From UBA1546 sp049302185 (GTDB taxonomy: Bacteria; Nitrospirota; Thermodesulfovibrionia; Thermodesulfovibrionales; UBA1546): a stretch of 64,000 nt of DNA. Under the pieces are notes generated by a model, which was given only the letters and a program-made list of their open reading frames with translations, did not search any database and was not told the origin of the DNA. This document shows positions 42,957-51,566 of the stretch, one piece after another. The position numbers were made by a program, and so were the translations under genes. The DNA is taken from NCBI GenBank assembly GCA_049302185.1, contig JBAQLV010000013.1, forward strand, positions 1 through 64,000, given 5' to 3'. How positions within the stretch are numbered: position 1 is the first letter of the stretch; every line of letters begins with the position of its first letter.

Positions 42957-44042
42957 ATGCAGCGGAGAAAGAAACCTATAATTTTGGTCAGCGAAGCAGG
43001 GGGAGTGTTGACAAGAAATTTTATAGACTCTCTGGCTCTTTGCGACGAAAAGTATGAGTTTGTAGGTATAAGCAGTAACCCATATGAGTTGGAACTATCA
43101 GGGCTCAAATGTAAGTATCTTGTGCCAAGGGCGACTGATCCAAAATTTATTCCTTTGTTAAGAAGAATTATAAATAAACATAAGCCTGATTTATTTCACT
43201 CACAACATGATATGGTCATTAAAGTGGTATCTGAACATCGAGAAATGCTAGGTGTCAAATGTTTTTTGCCAACGAGGGAGGCAATAAGAAATTGCGTAAA
43301 CAAATTTTTTTCTAATAAAATTTGGTCAGATGCAGGGTTGAAGGTTCCGAAATCCATGATGTTGAACAATTATGGTGATTTAAAAAAAGCCTTTAAAGAA
43401 CTTAAAAAACCTCTTTGGCTGAGAGCTAACGAGGGTGGTGGTGGATACGGCGCACTACGAGCGGACTCATTAGAATTTGCAAAACAGTGGATAGATTACT
43501 TTAATGGATGGGGAATTTTTTCGATATCTGAATATATTGGTCGAGATTCGACAACATGGAGTTCTATTTGGTATCAAGGTGAATTGATTGTGGCTCAAGG
43601 CAGAAAACGACTTGGATGGCTATTCGCAGATAGAACACTCTCAGGTGTTACTGGCATTACCGGTGTAGGAATGACTTTTGCTGATAATGATATAGATAGT
43701 CAAGCCATTGGGGCTATAAAAGCAATTGATAAGTGTCCCCATGGAATTTTTAGCGTTGATTTCACTTTAGATAAAAATGGGGACTCTTTTTTGACCGAAA
43801 TTAACATAGGTCGGTTTTTCACAACACACAATTTTTTTGCCCATGCTGGTTTAAATATGGCGAAAATCTATGTTGATTTAGCTCTGACCGGTAAAACAAT
43901 AGATATAAACAAAAAGTTAAATCCATTGCCTAATAATTTATTATGGATAAGGGGGATGGATATAGCTCCTAAACTAGTTTCATTGTCAAAAATACGGAGG
44001 ACAGAGAATTATCTTGCAAGAGAAATTAAAAAAATTAGATAG
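42957..44042 (+). CDS. ATP-grasp ligase-like protein
   Basis: A 361-residue ATP-grasp enzyme of the carbamoyl-phosphate synthase-like group. An N-terminal Rossmann-like part (PIILVSEAGGVLTRNFI) precedes the ATP-binding central domain (KKPLWLRANEGGGGYGA, about residues 137-153), with metal ligands likely in GIFSVDFTLDKNGDSFLTEINIGR. Such enzymes join a carboxylate to an amine or thiol. In this locus it may amidate a uronic or nonulosonic acid or attach an amino acid to a sugar. A strong GGAGG precedes the ATG. It overlaps the SDR gene by 29 bases. Confidence 0.8.
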   Translation: MQRRKKPIILVSEAGGVLTRNFIDSLALCDEKYEFVGISSNPYELELSGLKCKYLVPRATDPKFIPLLRRIINKHKPDLFHSQHDMVIKVVSEHREMLGVKCFLPTREAIRNCVNKFFSNKIWSDAGLKVPKSMMLNNYGDLKKAFKELKKPLWLRANEGGGGYGALRADSLEFAKQWIDYFNGWGIFSISEYIGRDSTTWSSIWYQGELIVAQGRKRLGWLFADRTLSGVTGITGVGMTFADNDIDSQAIGAIKAIDKCPHGIFSVDFTLDKNGDSFLTEINIGRFFTTHNFFAHAGLNMAKIYVDLALTGKTIDINKKLNPLPNNLLWIRGMDIAPKLVSLSKIRRTENYLAREIKKIR

Positions 44043-44955
44043 GGCATTTTGGTTAGATAGTAAAATAGTGATTGCGGGAGGAACTGGATTCTTAGGAAAG
44101 GCTTTCGTTTCTATTTTTGAGTCTTTGGGATGTAGTAATTATAGGATCATAAGCAGGAATAAAAAATTAAAGGGGTCTAAATATCTCTATTGCGACTTGA
44201 CCAGGAAAAGCGAAGTAGAAGCCATTAAAAAGGAAATAAAATCTGCCAGATTTATTTTTATCCTTGCAAGCGAATTTTCTCCAGCTTCAACAGAAGATAT
44301 TAGCTTCAGTGCTTTTCAGAGAAATATAGTAATGGTAAAAAATCTAGTTGATGTCATCCCAGATGATGTGAGCAAGGTAGTTCTATCAAGTTCTACGGAT
44401 GTATATGGCATGCCAACTGGAAATTTTATAAATGAATATCATGTTGTTAATCCAATAAATTATTATGCCCTAAGTAAATATATTCAGGAAAGAATCGTTG
44501 AATATGGGCTGAAAGATAAGGCGGCAAAGCATTTGATATTGAGATTTACTAGTATATACGGCAAAAGTGAACCGCCCATTAAATTTTTATCTGTTTTGTT
44601 GGATTGTATTATAAGTAGTAAAACATTTACAGTCTATGGTGATGCTTGTGAGAAACGAGATTTCCTAAATGTGGAAGATGCTGCAATTATTACTCTGTAT
44701 CTTGTCCAGGATGCTGCTGCCGGTGGTGTTTTTAATATATCAACGGGGAAGGGAACTGCTATTAAGGAATTATTGAAGATAGGTGAAAAAGTTTCTGGAA
44801 GGGAAATATCGTTAGAGCATAAGGAGAGAGTAAAGCCTAAAGTTGATTTGATTTATGATAATCATAAGTTGCTTAGTTTTATTAAACTTTTTCAATTTAA
44901 ACCATTATATGAGGGAATAAAGGAACAGTACGAGGTTCTTAAAGAGCGCAAATAA
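44014..44955 (+). CDS. NAD-dependent epimerase/dehydratase (SDR)
   Basis: A 313-residue extended SDR for a nucleotide sugar. It has IVIAGGTGFLGKAF (about residues 18-31), LSSSTDVYG, and an intact Y151-x3-K155 (YALSK), then FTSIYGKSEPP and a RDFLNVEDAA segment. The specific reaction cannot be decided. The TTG start lies within the ATP-grasp gene and has no clear ribosome site, suggesting coupled translation with the ligase. Both genes are AT-rich. Confidence 0.83.
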   Translation: MQEKLKKLDRAFWLDSKIVIAGGTGFLGKAFVSIFESLGCSNYRIISRNKKLKGSKYLYCDLTRKSEVEAIKKEIKSARFIFILASEFSPASTEDISFSAFQRNIVMVKNLVDVIPDDVSKVVLSSSTDVYGMPTGNFINEYHVVNPINYYALSKYIQERIVEYGLKDKAAKHLILRFTSIYGKSEPPIKFLSVLLDCIISSKTFTVYGDACEKRDFLNVEDAAIITLYLVQDAAAGGVFNISTGKGTAIKELLKIGEKVSGREISLEHKERVKPKVDLIYDNHKLLSFIKLFQFKPLYEGIKEQYEVLKERK

Positions 44956-45000
44956 ATAGAAACATGTTGCACAATAATTATTGGAAGGGTTATATAAATT

Positions 45001-46437
45001 ATGACAGAAGTTCTTTTAGTTGAACCACCACCTTTTGGCAGATATGGAAATCAGAGGTCAAAGGGCGCCTTTGGCAATCTGAAAACAGACATACGCTGGC
45101 CTCCTATTGATTTGGTAGTTATTGCGGGATATTTGCGTAAAAATGGTATTGGTGTGCGGCTTATTGATGCAGGAGGAGAGAGGCTCTCTTTAAGCGACCT
45201 CAGAAATAGAATTTCAGCTAAAGAACCGGAAATCGTTATTATCAGCACATCAACAACCTCACTCTATAATGACCTGAAGGTTGCCGGAGAGGTGAAGAGC
45301 ATATGGAAAAACGCGCTTGTTGGAGCCATAGGCGTTCATGTTATGGCTCTGCCGGAAGATACCCTTTCATTAAGTAATGACCTTGACTTCGTGGTCTTTT
45401 CAGAGCCGGAGATTCCCATATTGAATTTGTCAAAGACATTGAGTCTTTCTTCTGTCAAGGGGATCTGTCGCAGAGAGAACGGCAATTTTGTAAAAAATCC
45501 TCCGGAACCTCCTATTCATGATATGGACGAACTCGGCATTCCGGCCCATGACCTTCTGCCGCTGACACTCTATCAGGAACCCCAGATGAAGAGGAAGCCT
45601 CTGGCTGTTACAATGGTTTCAAGAGGCTGCATTAACAGATGTGTATTCTGCAGTTCCCATTTTTACGGCAAATACAGGCTCCGCTCTGTTGAAAATGTCA
45701 TGGAGGAATTGCGGTGGATTACCGGAGACCTCCGAGTGAAGGAATTGAAATTTTACGACGATGGAATTACTTATAACCGCGAATGGGCAGCAGAGCTGTT
45801 TCGCAGAATGATTGAAGAAAAAACAGACCTTACATGGAATACAAACCTCCGTGCCGACTCTATCGACTATGAGCTTGCGAGACTTATGAAAACGGCGGGC
45901 TGCCATACCGTGAACATGGGACTGGAAAGCGCAAGTCAGGATATCCTTAATAATATTAAAAAGAATATTACCATAGAAAAAATGGAGCAGGCCGTAACTG
46001 ATTGCAAGAAAGCCGGGCTTGAAGTATGCGGCTATTTCATTATAGGACTTCCGGGAGAAACTCTGAAGACCGTGAATGAGACCATAGAATTCGCAAAGAA
46101 ACTCGATCTTGATTTGGTTACATTTAACATTACGGCCCCTCATCCGGGTACGCCTTTTTATGATTATCTGGAGAAAAACGGTTATTTAAGGACAAAAGAC
46201 TGGTCAAAATACGATACCAACAGTGTGCCTGTGTATGATTATCCTAATATGACGGCAGAGGAAATATATTCTTTGGCTTTGACGGCATACCGGAAGTTCT
46301 ATATGCGCCCGCAATATTTCTGGAAGAGATTGAAACGGCTTGATTCTTTTTTAGAGCTTAAAAATCTTGTCAGTAATTTCGTTGCATTTATGAATAACTT
46401 TATCTTGAAGGGATTTAGAGTAAGGACATCTAAATGA
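45001..46437 (+). CDS. Cobalamin-binding radical SAM protein (fifth of six)
   Basis: A 478-residue protein. The B12 domain has EVLLVEPPPFGRYGNQRS, but the glycine pair in the usual GG-x-H motif is changed (GAIGVHVMALPE). The cluster motif is C210-x3-C214-x2-C217 (GCINRCVFC), then ELKFYDDGITYN and AGCHTVNMGLESAS. The tail AYRKFYMRPQYFWKR matches the tails of the genes at 26911 and 28485. Base composition returns to the more GC-rich type here. Confidence 0.84.
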   Translation: MTEVLLVEPPPFGRYGNQRSKGAFGNLKTDIRWPPIDLVVIAGYLRKNGIGVRLIDAGGERLSLSDLRNRISAKEPEIVIISTSTTSLYNDLKVAGEVKSIWKNALVGAIGVHVMALPEDTLSLSNDLDFVVFSEPEIPILNLSKTLSLSSVKGICRRENGNFVKNPPEPPIHDMDELGIPAHDLLPLTLYQEPQMKRKPLAVTMVSRGCINRCVFCSSHFYGKYRLRSVENVMEELRWITGDLRVKELKFYDDGITYNREWAAELFRRMIEEKTDLTWNTNLRADSIDYELARLMKTAGCHTVNMGLESASQDILNNIKKNITIEKMEQAVTDCKKAGLEVCGYFIIGLPGETLKTVNETIEFAKKLDLDLVTFNITAPHPGTPFYDYLEKNGYLRTKDWSKYDTNSVPVYDYPNMTAEEIYSLALTAYRKFYMRPQYFWKRLKRLDSFLELKNLVSNFVAFMNNFILKGFRVRTSK

Positions 46438-46530
46438 AACCTATCTATATATATTCACTTGCAAAAACTCTTTTGTTACCCAAAGCATAATGAAATAGTA
46501 AATCTTGAAATATTCAATAATGTGTAACTC

Positions 46531-48186
46531 ATGACTCCTTTAGATTCAAGAAATCAATCAATGCCAGCTTCGAATTGCAGTTTCATGTCTCATAGGGCAA
46601 TTTTAGTATTTCTCCTGATAGCTGCACTTTTGCTGAGAATTATTTTTTTAGGATACAGTCCTTTAAACCACACAGAGAGCGAGAATGCTCAAAATACAAG
46701 CATTGTGTTGAACTGTTTTGAACAATTGTCATGGTTCGATGGATTATGGAAGATTTGGCATATATTCGTTAATAATCATAATCCATTGAATCAGGCGATA
46801 TTTTTTAATGTCCCGATTGTTTCTATTTTCGGACTAAATGAAATCAGCATTCGATTAAATGCTGTAATAGGCGGCTTTTTTTCGCTGTTGCTTGTTTATT
46901 TTCTGATTAAAAGACATGCGGACAGAGCGACAGCGCTCTTCGCGCTTGCTCTGCTTACCTTTAATCCTTTTCTGATAGCTTTTAATAGGTTTGGACATAC
47001 CGATTCCTTGCAGGCGGCCTTTCTATTGGCAGGGTTATTATCAATTGATAAGTTTAATTATAGCGCAAAACCTAAATATGGATTTCTTGTTTTGTCGTCC
47101 TTTTTGTTTACTATAGCATTCTTATTAAAGTATAACGCGGCAGTTATGATATTGCTGATGTTAATTCTATATCATTTTTTCTTCGGTCTGAAACTGAAGG
47201 ATATTGTGCTTACAATTCTTCTGATTCCTGTTTTTACAGGCATGCTATTTGTTGATCAGATATATAAGATTACGAAGTCTGTATTTTTATCTACAGACTA
47301 TGTAAAAATGTCTGTTAGTTCTGATATTGGCGGCTTTTTGCAGCAAAAGGCTAAAGGCATTGCATCCGATACGGTTTTCTTTATTAAGGCATATATAAGG
47401 TATTTCGAGTATACACTTTTCCCTTTATTAACAAGCATTTTTTTCTGGAGAAAGATTGAAAACAGATTCTTTAGATTCCTGATCGCATTCAGCGGGATAT
47501 ATTTTGTTTATCTCATTTTTCAGGGGAGAACATTTCATAGATATTTGCTGATAGGTATTCTGACGGCCACAACGGTTCTTGCATTTCCCATAAGAAGATT
47601 TAGCGGCAGAATGCATTATTATGCCGGCATAGTATTTTTGGCATTGTTTGTTTTATGGTCATTCTATTCGCACCGCACCTATGTTTCCATCCTGCGTCAT
47701 TACATTCCATATAGTTATATTGCGCAAAGGGCAGGCGAAATAAGGGGGGCCGGCCGTATCCTATTATTCGGAAGAGATGCAGAAACAGAATTCTATTTTT
47801 CTCCGGACGGAAAACTCATGTATGACGCAAGGAGAGATACATGTTTATATGATCCTATACTGGTAGCTAAATATCCAACATGGACTGACCCGATAAGGAA
47901 GATAGAGCCTCTGCGTGCCAATCTCCTGAATCCCGCTATATCCAGTTCAGGCGACATCCTGGTTATTACGGGGAAACAGATGGCAGGAGGTGAACCTGTA
48001 CTGCGTCTTAATACAGCGGATGGAAAGATAGGGCGTGCTTATAGGCATGAATTAGAAACTGTTTCAAAATTTTATAAAGAGTATAATACAGACAATAAAT
48101 TGCAACAGGAATATGCGCTGGTGGAAAAGATATTTTTGACTAACGGCTCCAAAGAATTGGCTGCTTTGATATTGAGAAAGAATTAA
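46531..48186 (+). CDS. GT39/PMT-like multi-pass glycosyltransferase
   Basis: A 551-residue integral membrane protein with about ten helices. The order helix, then a first periplasmic loop with acidic residues (YSPLNHTESENAQNTS), then helices with LLVYFLIKRHADRATALFALALLTFNP, fits the PMT_2/ArnT-like family. It would transfer a sugar from a polyprenyl phosphate donor on the periplasmic side, with the GT2 enzyme at 40819 as possible donor maker. The usual D-E in the first loop is not obvious, so the acceptor and donor are uncertain. The soluble tail is about 150 residues. Confidence 0.75.
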   Translation: MTPLDSRNQSMPASNCSFMSHRAILVFLLIAALLLRIIFLGYSPLNHTESENAQNTSIVLNCFEQLSWFDGLWKIWHIFVNNHNPLNQAIFFNVPIVSIFGLNEISIRLNAVIGGFFSLLLVYFLIKRHADRATALFALALLTFNPFLIAFNRFGHTDSLQAAFLLAGLLSIDKFNYSAKPKYGFLVLSSFLFTIAFLLKYNAAVMILLMLILYHFFFGLKLKDIVLTILLIPVFTGMLFVDQIYKITKSVFLSTDYVKMSVSSDIGGFLQQKAKGIASDTVFFIKAYIRYFEYTLFPLLTSIFFWRKIENRFFRFLIAFSGIYFVYLIFQGRTFHRYLLIGILTATTVLAFPIRRFSGRMHYYAGIVFLALFVLWSFYSHRTYVSILRHYIPYSYIAQRAGEIRGAGRILLFGRDAETEFYFSPDGKLMYDARRDTCLYDPILVAKYPTWTDPIRKIEPLRANLLNPAISSSGDILVITGKQMAGGEPVLRLNTADGKIGRAYRHELETVSKFYKEYNTDNKLQQEYALVEKIFLTNGSKELAALILRKN

Positions 48187-48191
48187 TCGGA

Positions 48192-49181
48192 ATGAAAGAC
48201 AATTTTAAAAATAAGAAAGTGTTAATTACGGGAGGTCTCGGTTTCATAGGGAGCAATCTTGCCATAAGTCTGGTTAAACTTGGAGCTGAGGTAACATTAA
48301 TGGATGCAATGATACCGGAATATGGCGCTAATGTATTTAATATAGAACCGGTAAAAGACGATGTGCATATCAATTATTCAAATGTCTGCGATGAGCATTC
48401 AATGAATTATCTTGTCAAGGATAAGGACTATATATTTCATCTTGCCGGTCAGGTGAGCCATATTAAGAGCATGACCAATCCATTCCCTGATATAGAAATG
48501 AATATAAAAGGCACAGCTGTGTTAATGGAGGCGTGTAAGAAATATAACAGGGACGCTGTGGTTGTAAGATCCGGAACACGCGGCCAGTATGGAACGGTTG
48601 TTAAGCTTCCTGTCACTGAAGATGCGCCGACGAATCCGAAAGGGATATATGAGATATCCAATCTAACCGCCGAGAAGATTATTAAAGTATATCATGACAA
48701 TTTTGGGATTCGGTGCGTTCTCCTGAGACTGACTAATATTTATGGGCCGCGGGCACAGATGAGAACCCATCATTACGGTGTGGCAAACTGGTTTGTCCGG
48801 TTAGCTATAGATAATGAGACCATTCAGGTCTTTGGTGACGGGCAATTAAAGAGAGATTTCCTTTATGTGGATGATTGCGTTGATGCCTTGCTTATGAGCG
48901 CGGCCAAGGAAGATGCCTACGGCCAGATATTTAACGTAGGAGTGGATAAACCTGTAACATTCATTGAACTGGTAAAAACTATTATTGATATTTCCAAAAG
49001 CGGGAGATGGGAGTTTGCCCCATTCTCGCCGGAAAGGGCTGCACAGGAGCCCGGAGATTTCTTTTCAGATATCACTAAGATAAAAAAGCATGTTGGATGG
49101 TACCCAAAGGTTTCTTTAAAAAGCGGCATGGAGTTTACAGTTAAATATTACCGTGAGCATAAGGGACATTATTGGGATTGA
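48192..49181 (+). CDS. NAD-dependent epimerase/dehydratase with altered YxxxK
   Basis: A 329-residue extended SDR close in length to UDP-glucose 4-epimerases. The glycine motif VLITGGLGFIGSN (residues 10-22), FHLAGQVSH, LRLTNIYGPRAQM and RDFLYVDDCV are typical. The serine strand reads VVVRSGTRGQYG, and the catalytic Y-x3-K reads YEISN (Y153, N157), so the lysine is asparagine. It may have a changed mechanism or be a homologous family where the lysine is supplied elsewhere. It starts 5 bases after the GT39-like gene and ends 3 bases before the 641-residue gene. Confidence 0.82.
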   Translation: MKDNFKNKKVLITGGLGFIGSNLAISLVKLGAEVTLMDAMIPEYGANVFNIEPVKDDVHINYSNVCDEHSMNYLVKDKDYIFHLAGQVSHIKSMTNPFPDIEMNIKGTAVLMEACKKYNRDAVVVRSGTRGQYGTVVKLPVTEDAPTNPKGIYEISNLTAEKIIKVYHDNFGIRCVLLRLTNIYGPRAQMRTHHYGVANWFVRLAIDNETIQVFGDGQLKRDFLYVDDCVDALLMSAAKEDAYGQIFNVGVDKPVTFIELVKTIIDISKSGRWEFAPFSPERAAQEPGDFFSDITKIKKHVGWYPKVSLKSGMEFTVKYYREHKGHYWD

Positions 49182-49184
49182 GGA

Positions 49185-51110
49185 ATGAGAAGGTTAGTAG
49201 TTTTTGAATTTGCGGATGAGATTAGAGACTTTATCAGGCAGAAATCCATTGACGATTTAAGAGAAAAAAATACAACCATTCTGGCTGTGCAACCCTGTGC
49301 GCAGGCGTTTCTTAAAAGGCAGAATATTCCGTATTTAAATACAACCGGCTTTATAGATAAAGAATCCCATCAAAGAATTTTACTGAAATCCGCTGAGATT
49401 TTTGATCCATTGAAAGAAATATTCAATTTAAAGGATGAGATAGGCGTAAGAGAAGGTTATAGAGACGCTTTTCTGGTTTGCTTGAGGCATTACTCTGTTC
49501 TTTATATCCTGTGGCTGATAGAAATAGTGAATAATGCAATTGAAAAAATAAAACCGGCAGCGGTAGCCGCTGTTAAGTATAAATATTCACCTGACAGGAT
49601 TGACAAGATGCCTCAAAATGAAAGGTTGATGGGGATAATTGTATCAAAGTTTGCTGAGAGCAGAGGGATTAAATGTGACCTTTACAATGCAGGAAACGGC
49701 GCTGATAGAATAAAAAGGGGAATAAAACCAATTGCGGCTGCGATTCTTGAGATTATAAAGCTCCTTGCCTTTCATCTTAACATATTCATGCTGCAGTATA
49801 GATCGAGAGGCAAAAAGCTGATTCTATATTCATCCGACAGTTATAATTTAAAAGAAATAATAGAATCTTTCCACAATGCCTTTAATAACGTGATGTCTGT
49901 TGTATTATTCGAGAGGCCCACACTGGAAAACATAAAACGGATTTTTACGAATAGAAAATACTGGAGTATGTTCTCTTTATTGCCTAATCTGAAATGCGGA
50001 AATAATGCAGAATTTTCAGAATCTCTCATAAGCATTGTAAATCAGGCAAAAGATATTTTAAAAAATAAAAAATTATTATACTACTGCGGAGTTGATTTTG
50101 GAGAGCTTGTTTCCTTAAAACTCACGGAGAGAATGATACCTTTTCTGAAGGAATTACATGCCAGGACAGGGCGTTTAAGTAATCTTATGAAACGAGTTAA
50201 GCCCTCATTGATTGTCTCACAGATGTCAAGGAATATATTTTATAATATGGCAGAGATTGCTTCTATCAGCGATATTCCTTCTCTCATGATTTCGCACGGC
50301 TCTCATGTGCCGTCATCAAATAAATTTGAAAATATGGAATGGTCAGAACACGGTTCAGGACTGATGAACACACCATATAAGTATTTAGCTGTTCAGTCGC
50401 CGTGGGCTTTGGAATACCTCAATGAAAGACCTGCCCATAGTGCACTGCTTATTACAGGCCCCTTACTTTTTACAAAAGTAAGAAATGGAAAAAACCAAAG
50501 AGAACATCTTAGGAGAAAAATACTTCCGGGGCGCTATGACAGCACAGTAATCCTGCATGCCGGTACACCCAAACCATTTCAAAGTTCAAGGCCATATGTA
50601 TATGAAACCATTGACGAGTATATTGAAAACATAAATTCTATGATAAGTGTGATCGAGCAAATAGAAAATGTGCATTTAATCGTAAGATTTAGACCTTCTG
50701 CGTATCTAAAAACAAATGACTTTATCGACTTGTTAAATAAATCAGATTGTTACAGTGTGCATACCGAAGGCTCTTTTGCAGATTACCTCTCTATCTCTGA
50801 TATCCTCGTCAGTTATTCCTCAACCGCTATTGAGGAGGCATTGCAAAACAGAATTCCTGTTCTCATATACGACCCTCAGGGAAGGTACTGTCATATAAAA
50901 GATGCTCAGGTTCTTGCCCCGTCTTCAAGTCCTGAGATATATTCATGCTACTATGCGGATTCTGAAAAAAATCTTTCATGGGCAATCAGATGGCTGCTTG
51001 GAAATCATTTATCAAAAGAGGCCCCGGATTCGATATGGGGAAAACACGTTTTTACTGAGGAGAAGATAGTTGATTTGACATCTTATTTCAAGGAGTTATT
51101 TTACAAATGA
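49185..51110 (+). CDS. Uncharacterised 641-residue protein, possible GT-B-like glycosyltransferase
   Basis: I do not recognise the family with certainty. It lacks a signal peptide; one hydrophobic helix is likely (IAAAILEIIKLLAFHLNIFM). The C-terminal half contains MISHGSHVPSS, STVILHAGTPKPF and ISDILVSYSSTAIEEALQNRIPVLIYDP, the pattern of CDP-glycerol glycerophosphotransferase and UDP-GlcNAc epimerase-like GT-B folds (S-S/T-x3-E-A). A transferase of surface glycan is the best guess. The layout resembles the 680-residue gene at 33256. The end overlaps the YhcH-type gene as ATGA. Confidence 0.62.
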   Translation: MRRLVVFEFADEIRDFIRQKSIDDLREKNTTILAVQPCAQAFLKRQNIPYLNTTGFIDKESHQRILLKSAEIFDPLKEIFNLKDEIGVREGYRDAFLVCLRHYSVLYILWLIEIVNNAIEKIKPAAVAAVKYKYSPDRIDKMPQNERLMGIIVSKFAESRGIKCDLYNAGNGADRIKRGIKPIAAAILEIIKLLAFHLNIFMLQYRSRGKKLILYSSDSYNLKEIIESFHNAFNNVMSVVLFERPTLENIKRIFTNRKYWSMFSLLPNLKCGNNAEFSESLISIVNQAKDILKNKKLLYYCGVDFGELVSLKLTERMIPFLKELHARTGRLSNLMKRVKPSLIVSQMSRNIFYNMAEIASISDIPSLMISHGSHVPSSNKFENMEWSEHGSGLMNTPYKYLAVQSPWALEYLNERPAHSALLITGPLLFTKVRNGKNQREHLRRKILPGRYDSTVILHAGTPKPFQSSRPYVYETIDEYIENINSMISVIEQIENVHLIVRFRPSAYLKTNDFIDLLNKSDCYSVHTEGSFADYLSISDILVSYSSTAIEEALQNRIPVLIYDPQGRYCHIKDAQVLAPSSSPEIYSCYYADSEKNLSWAIRWLLGNHLSKEAPDSIWGKHVFTEEKIVDLTSYFKELFYK

Positions 51111-51562
51111 TAATGGACAAAATAGAAAATTGGAATTTATATTTTTCAAGGGAGTCCAATCTTTATCCGGGAGTGGAATTTATATTGAGGCAGATTAACG
51201 GGAACATTCAGGACGGCCGGTATGAGATTAAAGATAATGACGTATACGCGATGGTGCAGAGTTACAGGACAGATGCTCCGGAAAATAAAAAGCTGGAGAG
51301 CCACAGGCGATATATTGATATACAATATATTGTTTCAGGCAAGGAGGCGATCGGATGGCTGCCCACAGGCGAATTAAAAGTGATGACTCCTTACTCTGAT
51401 GAGAACGATGTGATTTTTTATCATAGCGCTGAATGCATATCTCCGCTTGTTTTGACACCCGGAATGTTTGCCGTATTTTATCCTTCAGATGCGCACAGGC
51501 CGGGGTGTTTTTTAGATAAGCCGGCGCCCATGAGAAAAATAGTTATTAAGGTGAAAATATAA
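51107..51562 (+). CDS. YhcH/YjgK/YiaL-family cupin
   Basis: A 151-residue beta-sandwich protein of the family that includes the sialic-acid-associated YhcH and the TabA protein; some members are thought to be sugar anomerases. The core ESHRRYIDIQYIVSGKEAIGW and late FYPSDAHRPG carry the likely metal-binding histidines and glutamate. It opens a tight gene set with two dehydrogenases and a cytidylyltransferase, which points to handling a free ulosonic acid or related keto sugar before activation. The ATG overlaps the upstream stop. Confidence 0.85.
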   Translation: MIMDKIENWNLYFSRESNLYPGVEFILRQINGNIQDGRYEIKDNDVYAMVQSYRTDAPENKKLESHRRYIDIQYIVSGKEAIGWLPTGELKVMTPYSDENDVIFYHSAECISPLVLTPGMFAVFYPSDAHRPGCFLDKPAPMRKIVIKVKI

Positions 51563-51566
51563 CGCT

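Noticed and set aside
46438..46530. Possible promoter (TTGTTA/TAATGA) before the GT39-like gene
   Set aside because: The boxes are only 9 bases apart in AT-rich sequence.
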